Positions 1-5,689 of a DNA stretch of 5,750 bases are shown in pieces. The notes under the pieces are model-generated. The model had not been told where the DNA came from. It made no database searches and worked only from the letters and a program-made list of their open reading frames with translations. The translations under genes were made by a program, and so were the position numbers. Position 1 is the first letter of the stretch. Each line of letters begins with the position of its first letter. This DNA is from Stenotrophomonas raiganjensis (SeqCode) (GTDB lineage: Bacteria; Pseudomonadota; Gammaproteobacteria; Xanthomonadales; Xanthomonadaceae). Location of the stretch: the NCBI RefSeq assembly GCF_030658505.1, contig NZ_JAUTXR010000172.1, forward strand, positions 1-5,750. Direction: 5' to 3'.

Positions 1-123
1 CGTGGAATGGCTTTTCCCCACAGGGGTCACCCATACCCACCGGTTTTGTTTTGCAGTGCAGCGTGCAAAGTGCTTTCGCAGCCCGCACGATGGCCCTGCA
101 TCCCGACGTGGGGGAGGGAGCAG

Positions 124-158
124 AGCCCGCTGGCAGTTCGCTGCAAGCGGGCTTTTTT
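124..158 (+). terminator. Intrinsic terminator with UUCG tetraloop
   Basis: The left arm AGCCCGCT (124-131) pairs perfectly with AGCGGGCT (146-153). Inside it GCAG (133-136) pairs with CTGC (141-144) around a TTCG loop (137-140). The two stems are separated only by a G132/A145 mismatch. Six T residues (153-158) follow at once. GC-rich stem, UUCG loop and U-tract together make a textbook Rho-independent terminator for plus-strand transcription. It must end a transcript that starts to the left, either a gene cut off by the window edge or a small RNA within 1-123. It also insulates glnE from readthrough. Confidence 0.9.
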
Positions 159-197
159 ATTGCCTGTCGCCCAGTATGAATGCGCAGTTCCCATTAT

Positions 198-270
198 CGG
201 TAGTGCCGGCCGCTGGCCGGCAACCCCCGGCAGGACCATCGGATCTGCCGGCCAGCGGCCGGCACTACCG
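198..270. repeat. SMAG/REP inverted dimer (GTAGTGCCGGCC subtype)
   Basis: Two copies of a GTAG-headed palindromic unit face each other. The arms 198-222 and 246-270 are perfect reverse complements over 25 bases with a 23-base spacer. Each arm folds by itself: GCCGGCC (205-211) pairs with GGCCGGC (215-221) around a 3-base loop, next to the unpaired head GGTAG. This is the layout of S. maltophilia GTAG elements, which are REP sequences thought to be moved by RAYT transposases of the TnpA-REP type. No RAYT gene is in the window. The right edge lies only 32 bases before the glnE start, so the element reaches into its promoter region. Confidence 0.9.
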
Positions 271-290
271 GATGAACCCCGGCCGGTCGA

Positions 291-296
291 TACAAT
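291..296 (+). promoter_or_regulatory. Probable glnE -10 box (TACAAT)
   Basis: TACAAT differs from the sigma-70 consensus TATAAT at one base. Six bases (297-302) separate it from the ATG at 303, so transcription would be expected to start at or next to the start codon itself. I find no good -35 hexamer 16-18 bases upstream. That stretch (267-274) overlaps the right edge of the SMAG dimer. No Shine-Dalgarno sequence precedes the ATG, which fits a leaderless mRNA. The call rests on one hexamer in a GC-rich background. Confidence 0.45.
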
Positions 297-302
297 CTGC
301 GC

Positions 303-3098
303 ATGACCCTCGCCCCCGCTGAACTGCCCGCCGCCCTGCAGCCCGTCGTCGATCGCGCGTTGGCGCGGCTGGCCCAGGCCCTGTCCGAGCCCGTTCCTGC
401 CGCCCTGCTGCCGCTGTTGACCCGGCTGGCGGTGGCCAGCGACTTCGCCCTCGAGACCCTGGTGCGGCAGCCGGTGCTGCTGGCACAGCTGGCCGCCCCC
501 GGATGCCCGCCGATTCCGGCGCCGGTGCTCGATCCGCTGCAGCCCAGTGATTGGCCGGCGCAGATAAGGCGCTGGCGCGCGGCGATGTCCACGCGGCTGA
601 TCTGGCGCGACCTGGCTGGCCTGGACGACGTGGCGCAGACCCTGGCCGGTGCCACCACCTTGGCCGAGGACTGCCTGCGACTGGCGCTGGACGCCCTTCA
701 GCAGGAATTCGCCCAGCGCCACGGCGTGGTCCGCGATGGCGAAGGCGTTCCGCAGCAGCTGGTGGTGTTCGGCCTCGGCAAGCTTGGGGGAGGCGAACTC
801 AACTTCAGTTCCGACATCGACCTGGTCTATGCCTATCCGCACGGCGGTGAATCCGACGGCGCGCGCGCGCTGGCTGCCGAAGAGTATTTCGCCCGCCTCG
901 GCCAGCGCCTGGCCAAGCTGCTGGATGAAACCACCGTCGATGGCTTCAGCCACCGCGTCGACCTGCGCCTGCGTCCGTTCGGCAGCGCCGGCCGCGTCGC
1001 GCTCTCGTTCGCGGCCATGGACCAGTACTTCCAGCGCGAGGGCCGCGACTGGGAACGCTATGCGTGGCTGAAGGCGCGCGCGGTGGCCGGCGATATCGAG
1101 GCCGGTGAAGCGTGGCTGCAGACCCTGCGCCCGTTCGTGTACCGCCGCTACCTGGACTTCACCGCGCTCGACGGCCTGCGCGAGATGAAGGCGGCCATCA
1201 CCGCCGAAGTCGCGCGCCGTGAACTGCATGAAGACATCAAGCGCGGCGCCGGTGGCATCCGCGAAATCGAATTCCTGTGCCAGGCGCTGCAGCTGATCCG
1301 GGGTGGCCGTGAGCCGGCACTGCGCGAGCGTCGCCTGCTGGTGGCGCTGGAGGCGCTGGTGGCGGCCGGGCAGATCGCGCCCGAGGACGGCAGTGCGCTG
1401 CGTGAGGCGTACCTGTTCCTGCGCCGCTTGGAAAACCGCCTGCAGATGTTGCGTGATGCGCAGACGCATGTGCTGCCCAGCGATGCGCTGGACCGCGAGC
1501 GTATCGCCGTCGGCCTGGGGTATCCGGACTGGGAGGTGCTGCGCGCGGCGTTGGCCGAACAGCAGCAGCGGGTCAGTACTGAATTCGCCGCGCTGCTGGC
1601 GCCGCGCAAGGGTCAGGCCGCGCCCGACGCGCTGGCCAACTACTGGCGCAGCCTGCCGGAAGGCAGCAATGCACCGCTGCTGGCCGAAGCCGGTTTCCTC
1701 GATGCCAACGGCGCCGACCAGTCGCTGCGCGATTTTGCCCAGGGCACGGGGGTGAAGTCGCTGTCCGACGCCGCGCGTGCGCGCCTGGATCGCGTGCTGC
1801 CGGCGCTGCTGCACGCGGCAACGCGCTCGCCGCAGCCGGATGCCGCGCTCAAGCGCGTGCTCGGGTTGCTCCAGGCGGTGCTGCGCCGGACCAGTTACCT
1901 GGCCTTGCTGGACGAGCAACCGAGCGCCCTGGCACGGCTGGTGGATGTGCTGGCGCGCAGCGCGCTGCTGGCCGAGCGCCTGGCCGCGTACCCGCTGCTG
2001 CTGGACGAACTGCTAGACGTGCGCGTGTCCGGGCCGATGCCCGATGCCGCAGGCATGCTGGCCGAGTGCCAGCAGGTGCTGGGGGTGGAGGATCCGGAAT
2101 CGGCGCTGCGCTGGCTCAACGAGACGCGGCTGGCGCTCAGCTTCCGCATGGCGATGGCGACGCTGGACGGGCGCCAGGGCGCGGTGGACAGCACCCGGCA
2201 ACTGGCCGAGCTGGCACAGGCGGTGGTGACCACCGTGCTGGCGATGGCCGAAGCGGACATGCGCGGTGCACACGGCGAGATTCCCGGTGGCCGCTTCGCG
2301 ATCATCGGTTACGGCAGCCTCGGAGGCCTCGAACTCGGTTTCGGTTCCGACCTGGACCTGGTGTTCCTGCACGACAACCCTGCGGGCGTGGACGCCAGCG
2401 ACGGCGCACGGCCGCTGGAACCGGGGCGCTGGTATGCACGACTGGCGCAGAAGGTGATGGCGCTGTTGGGCGCGGTCACTGCCGCCGGGCGCCTGTACGA
2501 CATCGACGTGCGCCTGCGCCCGGATGGTGGCAAGGGTTCGCTGGTGTCTTCGCTGGCCAGCTACACCGAGTACCAGCGCGAACGCGCATGGACCTGGGAA
2601 CACCAGGCGCTGGTGCGCGCGCGCGGCGTGGCCGGCGATGCCAGCCTGCTGGCCGACTTCGAGCAGGTACGAGCGCAGACGCTGGGACGTGAGCGCGATC
2701 CGGCCACGCTGTATGCCGATGTGCTGAAGATGCGCGGCCGCATGCGCACCGAGCTGGACCGCAGCGATGCCGCGCGGCTGGACCTGAAGCAGGGCGCCGG
2801 TGGCGTAGTGGACCTGGAGTTCCTGCTGCAGACCGGCGTGCTGGCGCGCAGTGCGCAGCATCCCGCGCTGCTGCAGCCGCGCGATACACCGTCGTTGATC
2901 GACGCGTTGGCGGTTGCCGGTTTCCTGCCGGAAGACACTGCGCAAGCACTGCATGGCGCGCATGCCACGTTGCTGGATGTCGGCCTGGCCTGCACGCTGG
3001 ATCGTCGCCCGCGACTGGCACCGACCACGCCCGCGATTGAGGACGCGCGTGCCGCGATCACGGCCGCGTGCAGTGCGGCGGCGTTGCCGTTCGCCTGA
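303..3098 (+). CDS. glnE: Bifunctional glutamine synthetase adenylyltransferase/deadenylylase
   Basis: GlnE attaches AMP to, and removes it from, a tyrosine of each glutamine synthetase subunit. It lowers GlnA activity when nitrogen is plentiful and is itself steered by PII (GlnB) and glutamine in the cytoplasm. The 931-residue product is full length for the family (about 950 in E. coli). It has two nucleotidyltransferase halves. The N-terminal, deadenylylating half has [18 protein letters not shown] at 157-174, with metal-binding D171 and D173 and a third Asp, D220, in [11 protein letters not shown]. The C-terminal, adenylylating half has [18 protein letters not shown] at 669-686, with D683 and D685, and D735 in [13 protein letters not shown] helical regulatory linker lies between, and the conserved block [12 protein letters not shown] begins at 313. 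The ATG at 303 has no Shine-Dalgarno; it is chosen from the family-like N-terminus and the nearby -10 box. The gene is alone in its orientation, between two SMAG dimers. Confidence 0.97.
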   Translation: MTLAPAELPAALQPVVDRALARLAQALSEPVPAALLPLLTRLAVASDFALETLVRQPVLLAQLAAPGCPPIPAPVLDPLQPSDWPAQIRRWRAAMSTRLIWRDLAGLDDVAQTLAGATTLAEDCLRLALDALQQEFAQRHGVVRDGEGVPQQLVVFGLGKLGGGELNFSSDIDLVYAYPHGGESDGARALAAEEYFARLGQRLAKLLDETTVDGFSHRVDLRLRPFGSAGRVALSFAAMDQYFQREGRDWERYAWLKARAVAGDIEAGEAWLQTLRPFVYRRYLDFTALDGLREMKAAITAEVARRELHEDIKRGAGGIREIEFLCQALQLIRGGREPALRERRLLVALEALVAAGQIAPEDGSALREAYLFLRRLENRLQMLRDAQTHVLPSDALDRERIAVGLGYPDWEVLRAALAEQQQRVSTEFAALLAPRKGQAAPDALANYWRSLPEGSNAPLLAEAGFLDANGADQSLRDFAQGTGVKSLSDAARARLDRVLPALLHAATRSPQPDAALKRVLGLLQAVLRRTSYLALLDEQPSALARLVDVLARSALLAERLAAYPLLLDELLDVRVSGPMPDAAGMLAECQQVLGVEDPESALRWLNETRLALSFRMAMATLDGRQGAVDSTRQLAELAQAVVTTVLAMAEADMRGAHGEIPGGRFAIIGYGSLGGLELGFGSDLDLVFLHDNPAGVDASDGARPLEPGRWYARLAQKVMALLGAVTAAGRLYDIDVRLRPDGGKGSLVSSLASYTEYQRERAWTWEHQALVRARGVAGDASLLADFEQVRAQTLGRERDPATLYADVLKMRGRMRTELDRSDAARLDLKQGAGGVVDLEFLLQTGVLARSAQHPALLQPRDTPSLIDALAVAGFLPEDTAQALHGAHATLLDVGLACTLDRRPRLAPTTPAIEDARAAITAACSAAALPFA

Positions 3099-3123
3099 GG
3101 GGCGGATGGCGGAGGACCGCAGT

Positions 3124-3209
3124 TGGTAGGTGCCGACCGTTGGTCGGCACAATCTGTCAGCGGTGATGAACTCCGATGGAGCGTGCCGACCAACGGTCGG
3201 CACCTACCA
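3124..3209. repeat. SMAG/REP inverted dimer (GTAGGTGCCGACC subtype)
   Basis: The arms 3124-3150 and 3183-3209 are perfect reverse complements over 27 bases with a 32-base spacer. Each arm is a hairpin: GTGCCGACC (3130-3138) pairs with GGTCGGCAC (3142-3150) around GTT, preceded by the head TGGTAG. It shares the GTAG head with the dimer before glnE but has a different stem, so it belongs to another SMAG subfamily. It fills most of the space between the convergent glnE and transporter genes, ending 12 bases from the transporter stop codon. It has no U-tract, so a role in ending transcription or protecting mRNA 3' ends is only an inference. Confidence 0.92.
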
Positions 3210-3221
3210 GAGCATGTGCGG

Positions 3222-3782
3222 TCAGCTGGTCGCGCGCAGCGGCGCCATCTTCCACAGCAGTGCACGGAACGGGGCCAGCAGGCACACGCCGATCGCCAGC
3301 TTCACGGCCAGGTCGCCGGCGGCCCAGCTCACCCACGGCAGGCTCGAACCGGCAAAGGCGATCGACCAGAAAATGGTGGTATCCACCGTCGCGCTGCAGG
3401 TGGTCGCTACCATCGGTGCGCGCCACCAGCTGCCACGGCGCAGGCGGTCGAACACGGTGATGTCCAGCAGCTGCGCCACGATGAAGGCCGAGCACGAGGC
3501 AATGGCGATGCGCGGCGTGGCCACCCAGATCGACAGCAGCACCGCTACCGCGAACCCGATCCACGCCACGCGGCGCGCCGGGCCCGGGCCGAAGCGACGG
3601 TTGATCAGGTTGCTGACCAGGAACGCGACCGGGTAGCTGAAGGCACCCCAGGTCAGCCAATCGTTGATCGGGTACTGCACCAGCACGTTGGACAGCAGCA
3701 CCACCGCGCCCATGGCCAGTACCGCCAGCACCAGGGCGCGCGGGGTCAGCGGGGCAAAAACAGGGGCGGGACGCACGGACAT
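3222..3782 (-). CDS. yhhQ: YhhQ/VUT-family queuosine precursor transporter
   Basis: Inner-membrane protein of the Vut_1 family (PF02592, COG1738). E. coli YhhQ imports the queuosine precursors preQ0 and preQ1 for tRNA wobble-base modification. The 186 residues hold about six hydrophobic spans, roughly 16-37, 42-60, 70-88, 93-111, 121-145 and 154-172. Family-like stretches include WGAFSYPVAFLVSNLINRRFG (split at 45-65), AFIVAQLLDITVFDRLR (about 99-115) and a buried Asp in SATVDTTIFWSIAF (about 130-143). The ATG at 3782 is preferred to an in-frame TTG at 3800. The promoter at 3813-3841 predicts transcription from about 3806, leaving too short a leader for the TTG. Neither start has a clear Shine-Dalgarno. 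The gene is convergent with glnE. Family assignment is firm; the substrate is inferred from the family. Confidence 0.88.
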   Translation of the reverse strand: MSVRPAPVFAPLTPRALVLAVLAMGAVVLLSNVLVQYPINDWLTWGAFSYPVAFLVSNLINRRFGPGPARRVAWIGFAVAVLLSIWVATPRIAIASCSAFIVAQLLDITVFDRLRRGSWWRAPMVATTCSATVDTTIFWSIAFAGSSLPWVSWAAGDLAVKLAIGVCLLAPFRALLWKMAPLRATS

Positions 3783-3812
3783 GGCGAGCCAGGGGGACAA
3801 GGGGAATCAGCC

Positions 3813-3841
3813 ATTATCCGCCCGGCCCGCGCCAAATCCAA
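3813..3841 (-). promoter_or_regulatory. Sigma-70-like promoter for the yhhQ-type gene
   Basis: Read on the minus strand, a -35 box TTGGAT (3841-3836) and a -10 box GATAAT (3818-3813) are separated by exactly 17 bases. The expected transcription start is near 3806, about 24 bases before the ATG at 3782. It lies just after the stop codon of the preceding minus-strand gene (3858), so the transporter can be transcribed separately from the envelope gene cluster. The -35 matches four of six consensus bases and the -10 five of six. Confidence 0.6.
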
Positions 3842-3857
3842 AAACGCTCGTTCAGCT

Positions 3858-4373
3858 TTACAGCACGTCGCTCATCACATCGCCGGCGGCGTAGGCGGTA
3901 GGTACATAGGCCAGCGTCTGGCCCTGGGTGCCCTTCACGTTCCAGCCGGCACCGGCCGGAGTCGGCTCGAAGCGCACCTGCTGGCCGACCACGAAGGCCG
4001 CCGTCGGATCTTCGTCCTTCGGCGTTACCGGCCAGTGCAGGGTTGCGGTCTGGTCGGCCTTGTCGGGTACCTGCAGCTGCACCTTGCGCTCGCCTTCCGG
4101 CGTGGTCTCCACCTTCTTCACCTCCATCGGCGGCAACGGCACCGCCTTGGTGCGGGTGGCCCTGCCGTTGCGCTCGCTGGCCTTGAACGGCGCCTTGGAC
4201 AGCTCGGACAGGCCCATCGACGCCGCCAGCGGCAACGACAGCACCACGAATGACGTGACGAGCACGCTGGCCTGGCTGCTGTTCAACTGCGGTGCGGCGC
4301 CGGCATGGACGGTGGGCACCAGCAGCGCGGACAGCAGCAGGGCAGAGGCGGGAACACGCAGGCAACGGAGCAT
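3858..4373 (-). CDS. Exported protein of unknown function, 171 aa
   Basis: I do not recognise the family. The first 24 residues look like a Sec signal peptide: basic start MLRCLR, hydrophobic core ASALLLSALLVP, and a signal peptidase I site after V-H-A at 24. A second hydrophobic stretch at about 36-52 (SVLVTSFVVLSLPLAAS) could be a membrane anchor. The rest is polar with mixed charges: a basic segment at 64-76, PLPPMEVKKVE at 79-89, then a part with probable beta strands (RKVQLQVPD, TATLHWPVTP, VGQQVRFEPTPAGAGWNVKG) that may be a small beta fold. The start is set by GGAGG (4383-4379), five bases before the ATG. The reading frame stays open far upstream, but that stretch is a shadow of the DUF2145 gene. 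It follows that gene by 35 bases, so co-transcription and an envelope role are likely. Confidence 0.85.
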   Translation of the reverse strand: MLRCLRVPASALLLSALLVPTVHAGAAPQLNSSQASVLVTSFVVLSLPLAASMGLSELSKAPFKASERNGRATRTKAVPLPPMEVKKVETTPEGERKVQLQVPDKADQTATLHWPVTPKDEDPTAAFVVGQQVRFEPTPAGAGWNVKGTQGQTLAYVPTAYAAGDVMSDVL

Positions 4374-4408
4374 CGGGACCTCCAGGTCGCAAAAGGAAAA
4401 GCCGGAAT

Positions 4409-5260
4409 TCAGGGGGCGGCCGCGGCGGCACCGGCCACCGGCACGTGGGGGATCACCAGTTCCTGCTGCAGCTGGCTGCGCTGGTGCAGGAAGTCGAATA
4501 CCGATTCCACCGTCACCACCGAATAGTTGCCGGAGATGCGCTCGCCGGCCGGATGGTCGGTGGTGGTGGCGTTGGCCACGAACAGGCGTGCGCCCACGCG
4601 CTTGCCCAGGCCGATATGCAGCACGCTGGGCTGGTACTTCTGCTGGCGCAGCCACTGCTGGGCCTGTTCGCGCTTGACGATGGCCGGTGCGCCCTCGGCC
4701 TGCGCCATCGCCGCCGCCAGTACTTCCAGCACCCACTGGTTGGAGTTCTGGTAGTCGGTGGCGAACGGGTAGGCAACCACGTTGTACCTGGTCTCGTGCA
4801 GGGCCTTGGGCTGGATCGACGGCGACACCAGCATTGCCCGCAGGGCCGCGCTCAGCGGTGCCGAGGGCACGCCGATGCGCAGGTCGGTATGGCCACCGCT
4901 CTCGCCGACGAAGTTGCCCAGTCCTTCGTGGTACAGCTGCGAGCTGTCGGTCTTGCAGCGGTTGAGCAGGTGCATCGCGCGCCAGCGGCCGTCGTCCTCG
5001 CGCAGCAGGAAGGCCAGGTGGCTGTGGCGCAGGCCGTAGCGGCTCAGGTCCTGGCCGCCACGCGCGGCCACCACCACGTCCACATCGGGCAGGGCGTCCA
5101 GGCGCTCGGCGGTGGTCCACGCCACGTCCAGCATTGCCGCCTGCGACGCCACGCTGGGGTAGCGCTCGCGGCATTCGGTGCTGTTGGCCCATGCCGGTGC
5201 GATCGCCAGCAGGCTGACAATCAACAGCGCGGCGCGGGCCTGGCGGGAGAAACGATCCAT
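4409..5260 (-). CDS. DUF2145 family periplasmic protein
   Basis: A 283-residue protein that I assign to DUF2145 (COG4727), a family of predicted exported proteins without known function. Residues 1-25 form a signal peptide (basic MDRFSRQAR, core AALLIVSLLAI, A-W-A cleavage site), leaving a periplasmic protein of about 258 residues. Conserved-looking blocks are ARGGQDLSRYGLRHSHLAFLL (66-86, with H79 and H81), MHLLNRCKTDSSQLYHEGLGNF (split at 96-117, with C102) and YPFATDYQNSNQWVLE (164-179). A Ser/Tyr-His-containing strand followed by an Asn-rich helix start resembles permuted NlpC/P60-type folds, but I cannot point to a catalytic cysteine, so enzyme activity is only a guess. The tail is Ala/Pro-rich. 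GAAGG (5272-5268) lies seven bases before the ATG. It sits between a small lipoprotein gene and another exported protein gene. Confidence 0.85.
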   Translation of the reverse strand: MDRFSRQARAALLIVSLLAIAPAWANSTECRERYPSVASQAAMLDVAWTTAERLDALPDVDVVVAARGGQDLSRYGLRHSHLAFLLREDDGRWRAMHLLNRCKTDSSQLYHEGLGNFVGESGGHTDLRIGVPSAPLSAALRAMLVSPSIQPKALHETRYNVVAYPFATDYQNSNQWVLEVLAAAMAQAEGAPAIVKREQAQQWLRQQKYQPSVLHIGLGKRVGARLFVANATTTDHPAGERISGNYSVVTVESVFDFLHQRSQLQQELVIPHVPVAGAAAAAP

Positions 5261-5275
5261 GTCGGTACCTTCAAC

Positions 5276-5291
5276 GGCGGGCAGGCCCGCG
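5276..5291 (-). other. Small GC hairpin between lipoprotein and DUF2145 genes
   Basis: GCGGGC (5277-5282) and GCCCGC (5285-5290) are inverted copies almost touching each other, so the mRNA can form a five-pair GC stem with a four-base loop. On the minus strand it ends about four bases before the GAAGG ribosome binding site of the DUF2145 gene. No U-tract follows. It could tune translation or mRNA processing between the two genes, or be chance in a GC-rich spacer. Confidence 0.3.
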
Positions 5292-5308
5292 CGCCGATCA
5301 TACGCCGG

Positions 5309-5536
5309 TCAGCGCAGCGACCGGTCCACGCCCTTGCGCTTGAGTTCCTTGTCGCAGGCATCGCTGATCGGCGCCACCGGCAGCGGCGGGCGCTCGCCGC
5401 GCGGATTGCGCAGGCCCGGCTGGTCCCGGTACGCGTCCAACTGCTGCTGGCATTGATAGGAAATCGGATCCAGCTCGGTGGGCGTGGTGGAACAGGCGGC
5501 GAGCAGGGCCAGCGGCAGCAGGAGCAGGGTACGCAT
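5309..5536 (-). CDS. Small predicted lipoprotein, 75 aa
   Basis: I do not recognise a named family. The N-terminus is a lipoprotein signal peptide: MRTLLLLPLALLAAC with a lipobox LLAAC, so Cys15 would be acylated and become residue 1 of a mature protein of about 61 residues. Serine at +2 (STTPTE) predicts export to the outer membrane by Lol. The mature part is polar, with two further cysteines at 29 and 61 that could form a disulfide in the periplasm, and a Pro/Arg-rich middle (NPRGERPPLPVAP, 44-56). No strong Shine-Dalgarno precedes the ATG at 5536, but the lipobox begins at the right distance from it. It is the first of three same-strand genes for exported proteins, 48 bases ahead of DUF2145. 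A palindrome lies just upstream. Confidence 0.82.
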   Translation of the reverse strand: MRTLLLLPLALLAACSTTPTELDPISYQCQQQLDAYRDQPGLRNPRGERPPLPVAPISDACDKELKRKGVDRSLR

Positions 5537-5545
5537 GCAGATGTT

Positions 5546-5570
5546 CAGTCCAACGGGGGGCCTTGGACTG
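5546..5570. promoter_or_regulatory. Palindrome in the divergent promoter region, possible operator
   Basis: CAGTCCAA (5546-5553) and TTGGACTG (5563-5570) are perfect inverted copies around a 9-base centre that contains six G. It lies 9 bases upstream of the lipoprotein start codon and about 120 bases before the divergent decarboxylase-like gene. It could be a protein-binding operator, or a hairpin in the lipoprotein leader mRNA. No U-tract follows on the minus strand, so it does not look like a terminator. No regulator is identified. Confidence 0.45.
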
Positions 5571-5604
5571 TAACCGTGGTGCCGGATCGAAATGTTCAGA
5601 AAAT

Positions 5605-5661
5605 GCTGGGCACCCGGGTAGGGCCGGGGGGGGGGGGGGGACCGGGGGCGGGGCGCCCAGC
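5605..5661. repeat. Imperfect inverted repeat enclosing the G15 tract
   Basis: GCTGGGCACCC (5605-5615) and GGGCGCCCAGC (5651-5661) are reverse complements over 11 bases with one mismatch (A5612 against C5654). The 35-base interior holds a GTAG at 5618-5621 and the G15 run. The element could be a degenerate REP-like unit, since it has a GTAG next to a GGCCGG-like start, or a leader hairpin of the plus-strand gene. It ends 28 bases before the GTG start and leaves the ribosome binding site free. Confidence 0.5.
5626..5640. repeat. G15 homopolymer tract
   Basis: Fifteen consecutive G lie between the divergent lipoprotein and decarboxylase-like genes, followed by ACC and two further G runs (5644-5648 and 5650-5653). 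Tracts this long are prone to slippage during replication, so length may vary between cells. It is also where assemblies and reads are least reliable. Neighbouring G runs could fold into a G-quadruplex on the plus strand. Confidence 0.85.
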
Positions 5662-5676
5662 GTTCCTGAGTTCGAC

Positions 5677-5682
5677 AAGGAG
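5677..5682 (+). promoter_or_regulatory. Ribosome binding site AAGGAG
   Basis: AAGGAG lies seven bases before the GTG at 5690. It is the strongest Shine-Dalgarno in the window and decides the start of the last gene, which otherwise has no ATG in the visible part. Confidence 0.8.
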
Positions 5683-5689
5683 AATCAAC

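Larger units (their letters stand above)
1..302. other. Intergenic region upstream of glnE, no gene seen
   Basis: No frame here has a convincing start, ribosome binding site and codon usage. The frames are open mainly because the sequence is GC-rich, and they run straight through the terminator hairpin and the repeat dimer. Bases 1-123 have no assigned function and could be the 3' part of a non-coding transcript ending at the terminator. Bases 159-197 show nothing recognisable. Bases 198-270 are a SMAG dimer, and 271-302 hold the probable glnE promoter. Confidence 0.7.

Noticed and set aside
13..22. DnaA-box-like TTTCCCCACA
   Set aside because: It has at least two mismatches to TTATCCACA, stands alone, and has no AT-rich region or replication gene nearby.
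193..198. Minus-strand GATAAT as a -10 box for leftward transcription
   Set aside because: The position 17 bases upstream is GC-rich repeat sequence with no -35 match, and no leftward gene follows.
198..270. CRISPR-like repeat-spacer pattern
   Set aside because: Only two units in inverted orientation are present, each self-complementary, with no regular direct repeats or cas genes. This is a REP dimer.
27..1919. Long 630-codon open frame on the minus strand opposite glnE
   Set aside because: It is an antisense shadow of glnE produced by strong third-position G/C bias. Its protein is Gln/Arg/Ala-rich low-complexity sequence with no domain, and it crosses the terminator and SMAG dimer.
2013..3203. 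396-codon minus-strand open frame over the 3' half of glnE
   Set aside because: Its start lies inside the second SMAG dimer and its body is the reverse complement of conserved GlnE codons, with no family-like motifs.
3123..4253. 376-codon plus-strand open frame opposite the transporter and the 171-aa gene
   Set aside because: It begins in the SMAG repeat and is antisense to genes with clear membrane segments and signal peptides. Its product is His/Arg/Gln-rich and has no ribosome binding site.
4374..5192. N-terminal extension of the 171-aa protein (frame open to 5192)
   Set aside because: The extension is an out-of-frame reading of the DUF2145 gene. The GGAGG site and signal peptide at 4373 mark the real start.
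5298..5678. 126-codon minus-strand open frame overlapping the lipoprotein gene
   Set aside because: It reads through the poly-G tract as a proline run and is out of frame with the lipobox-bearing gene, with no export signal or coherent domain.
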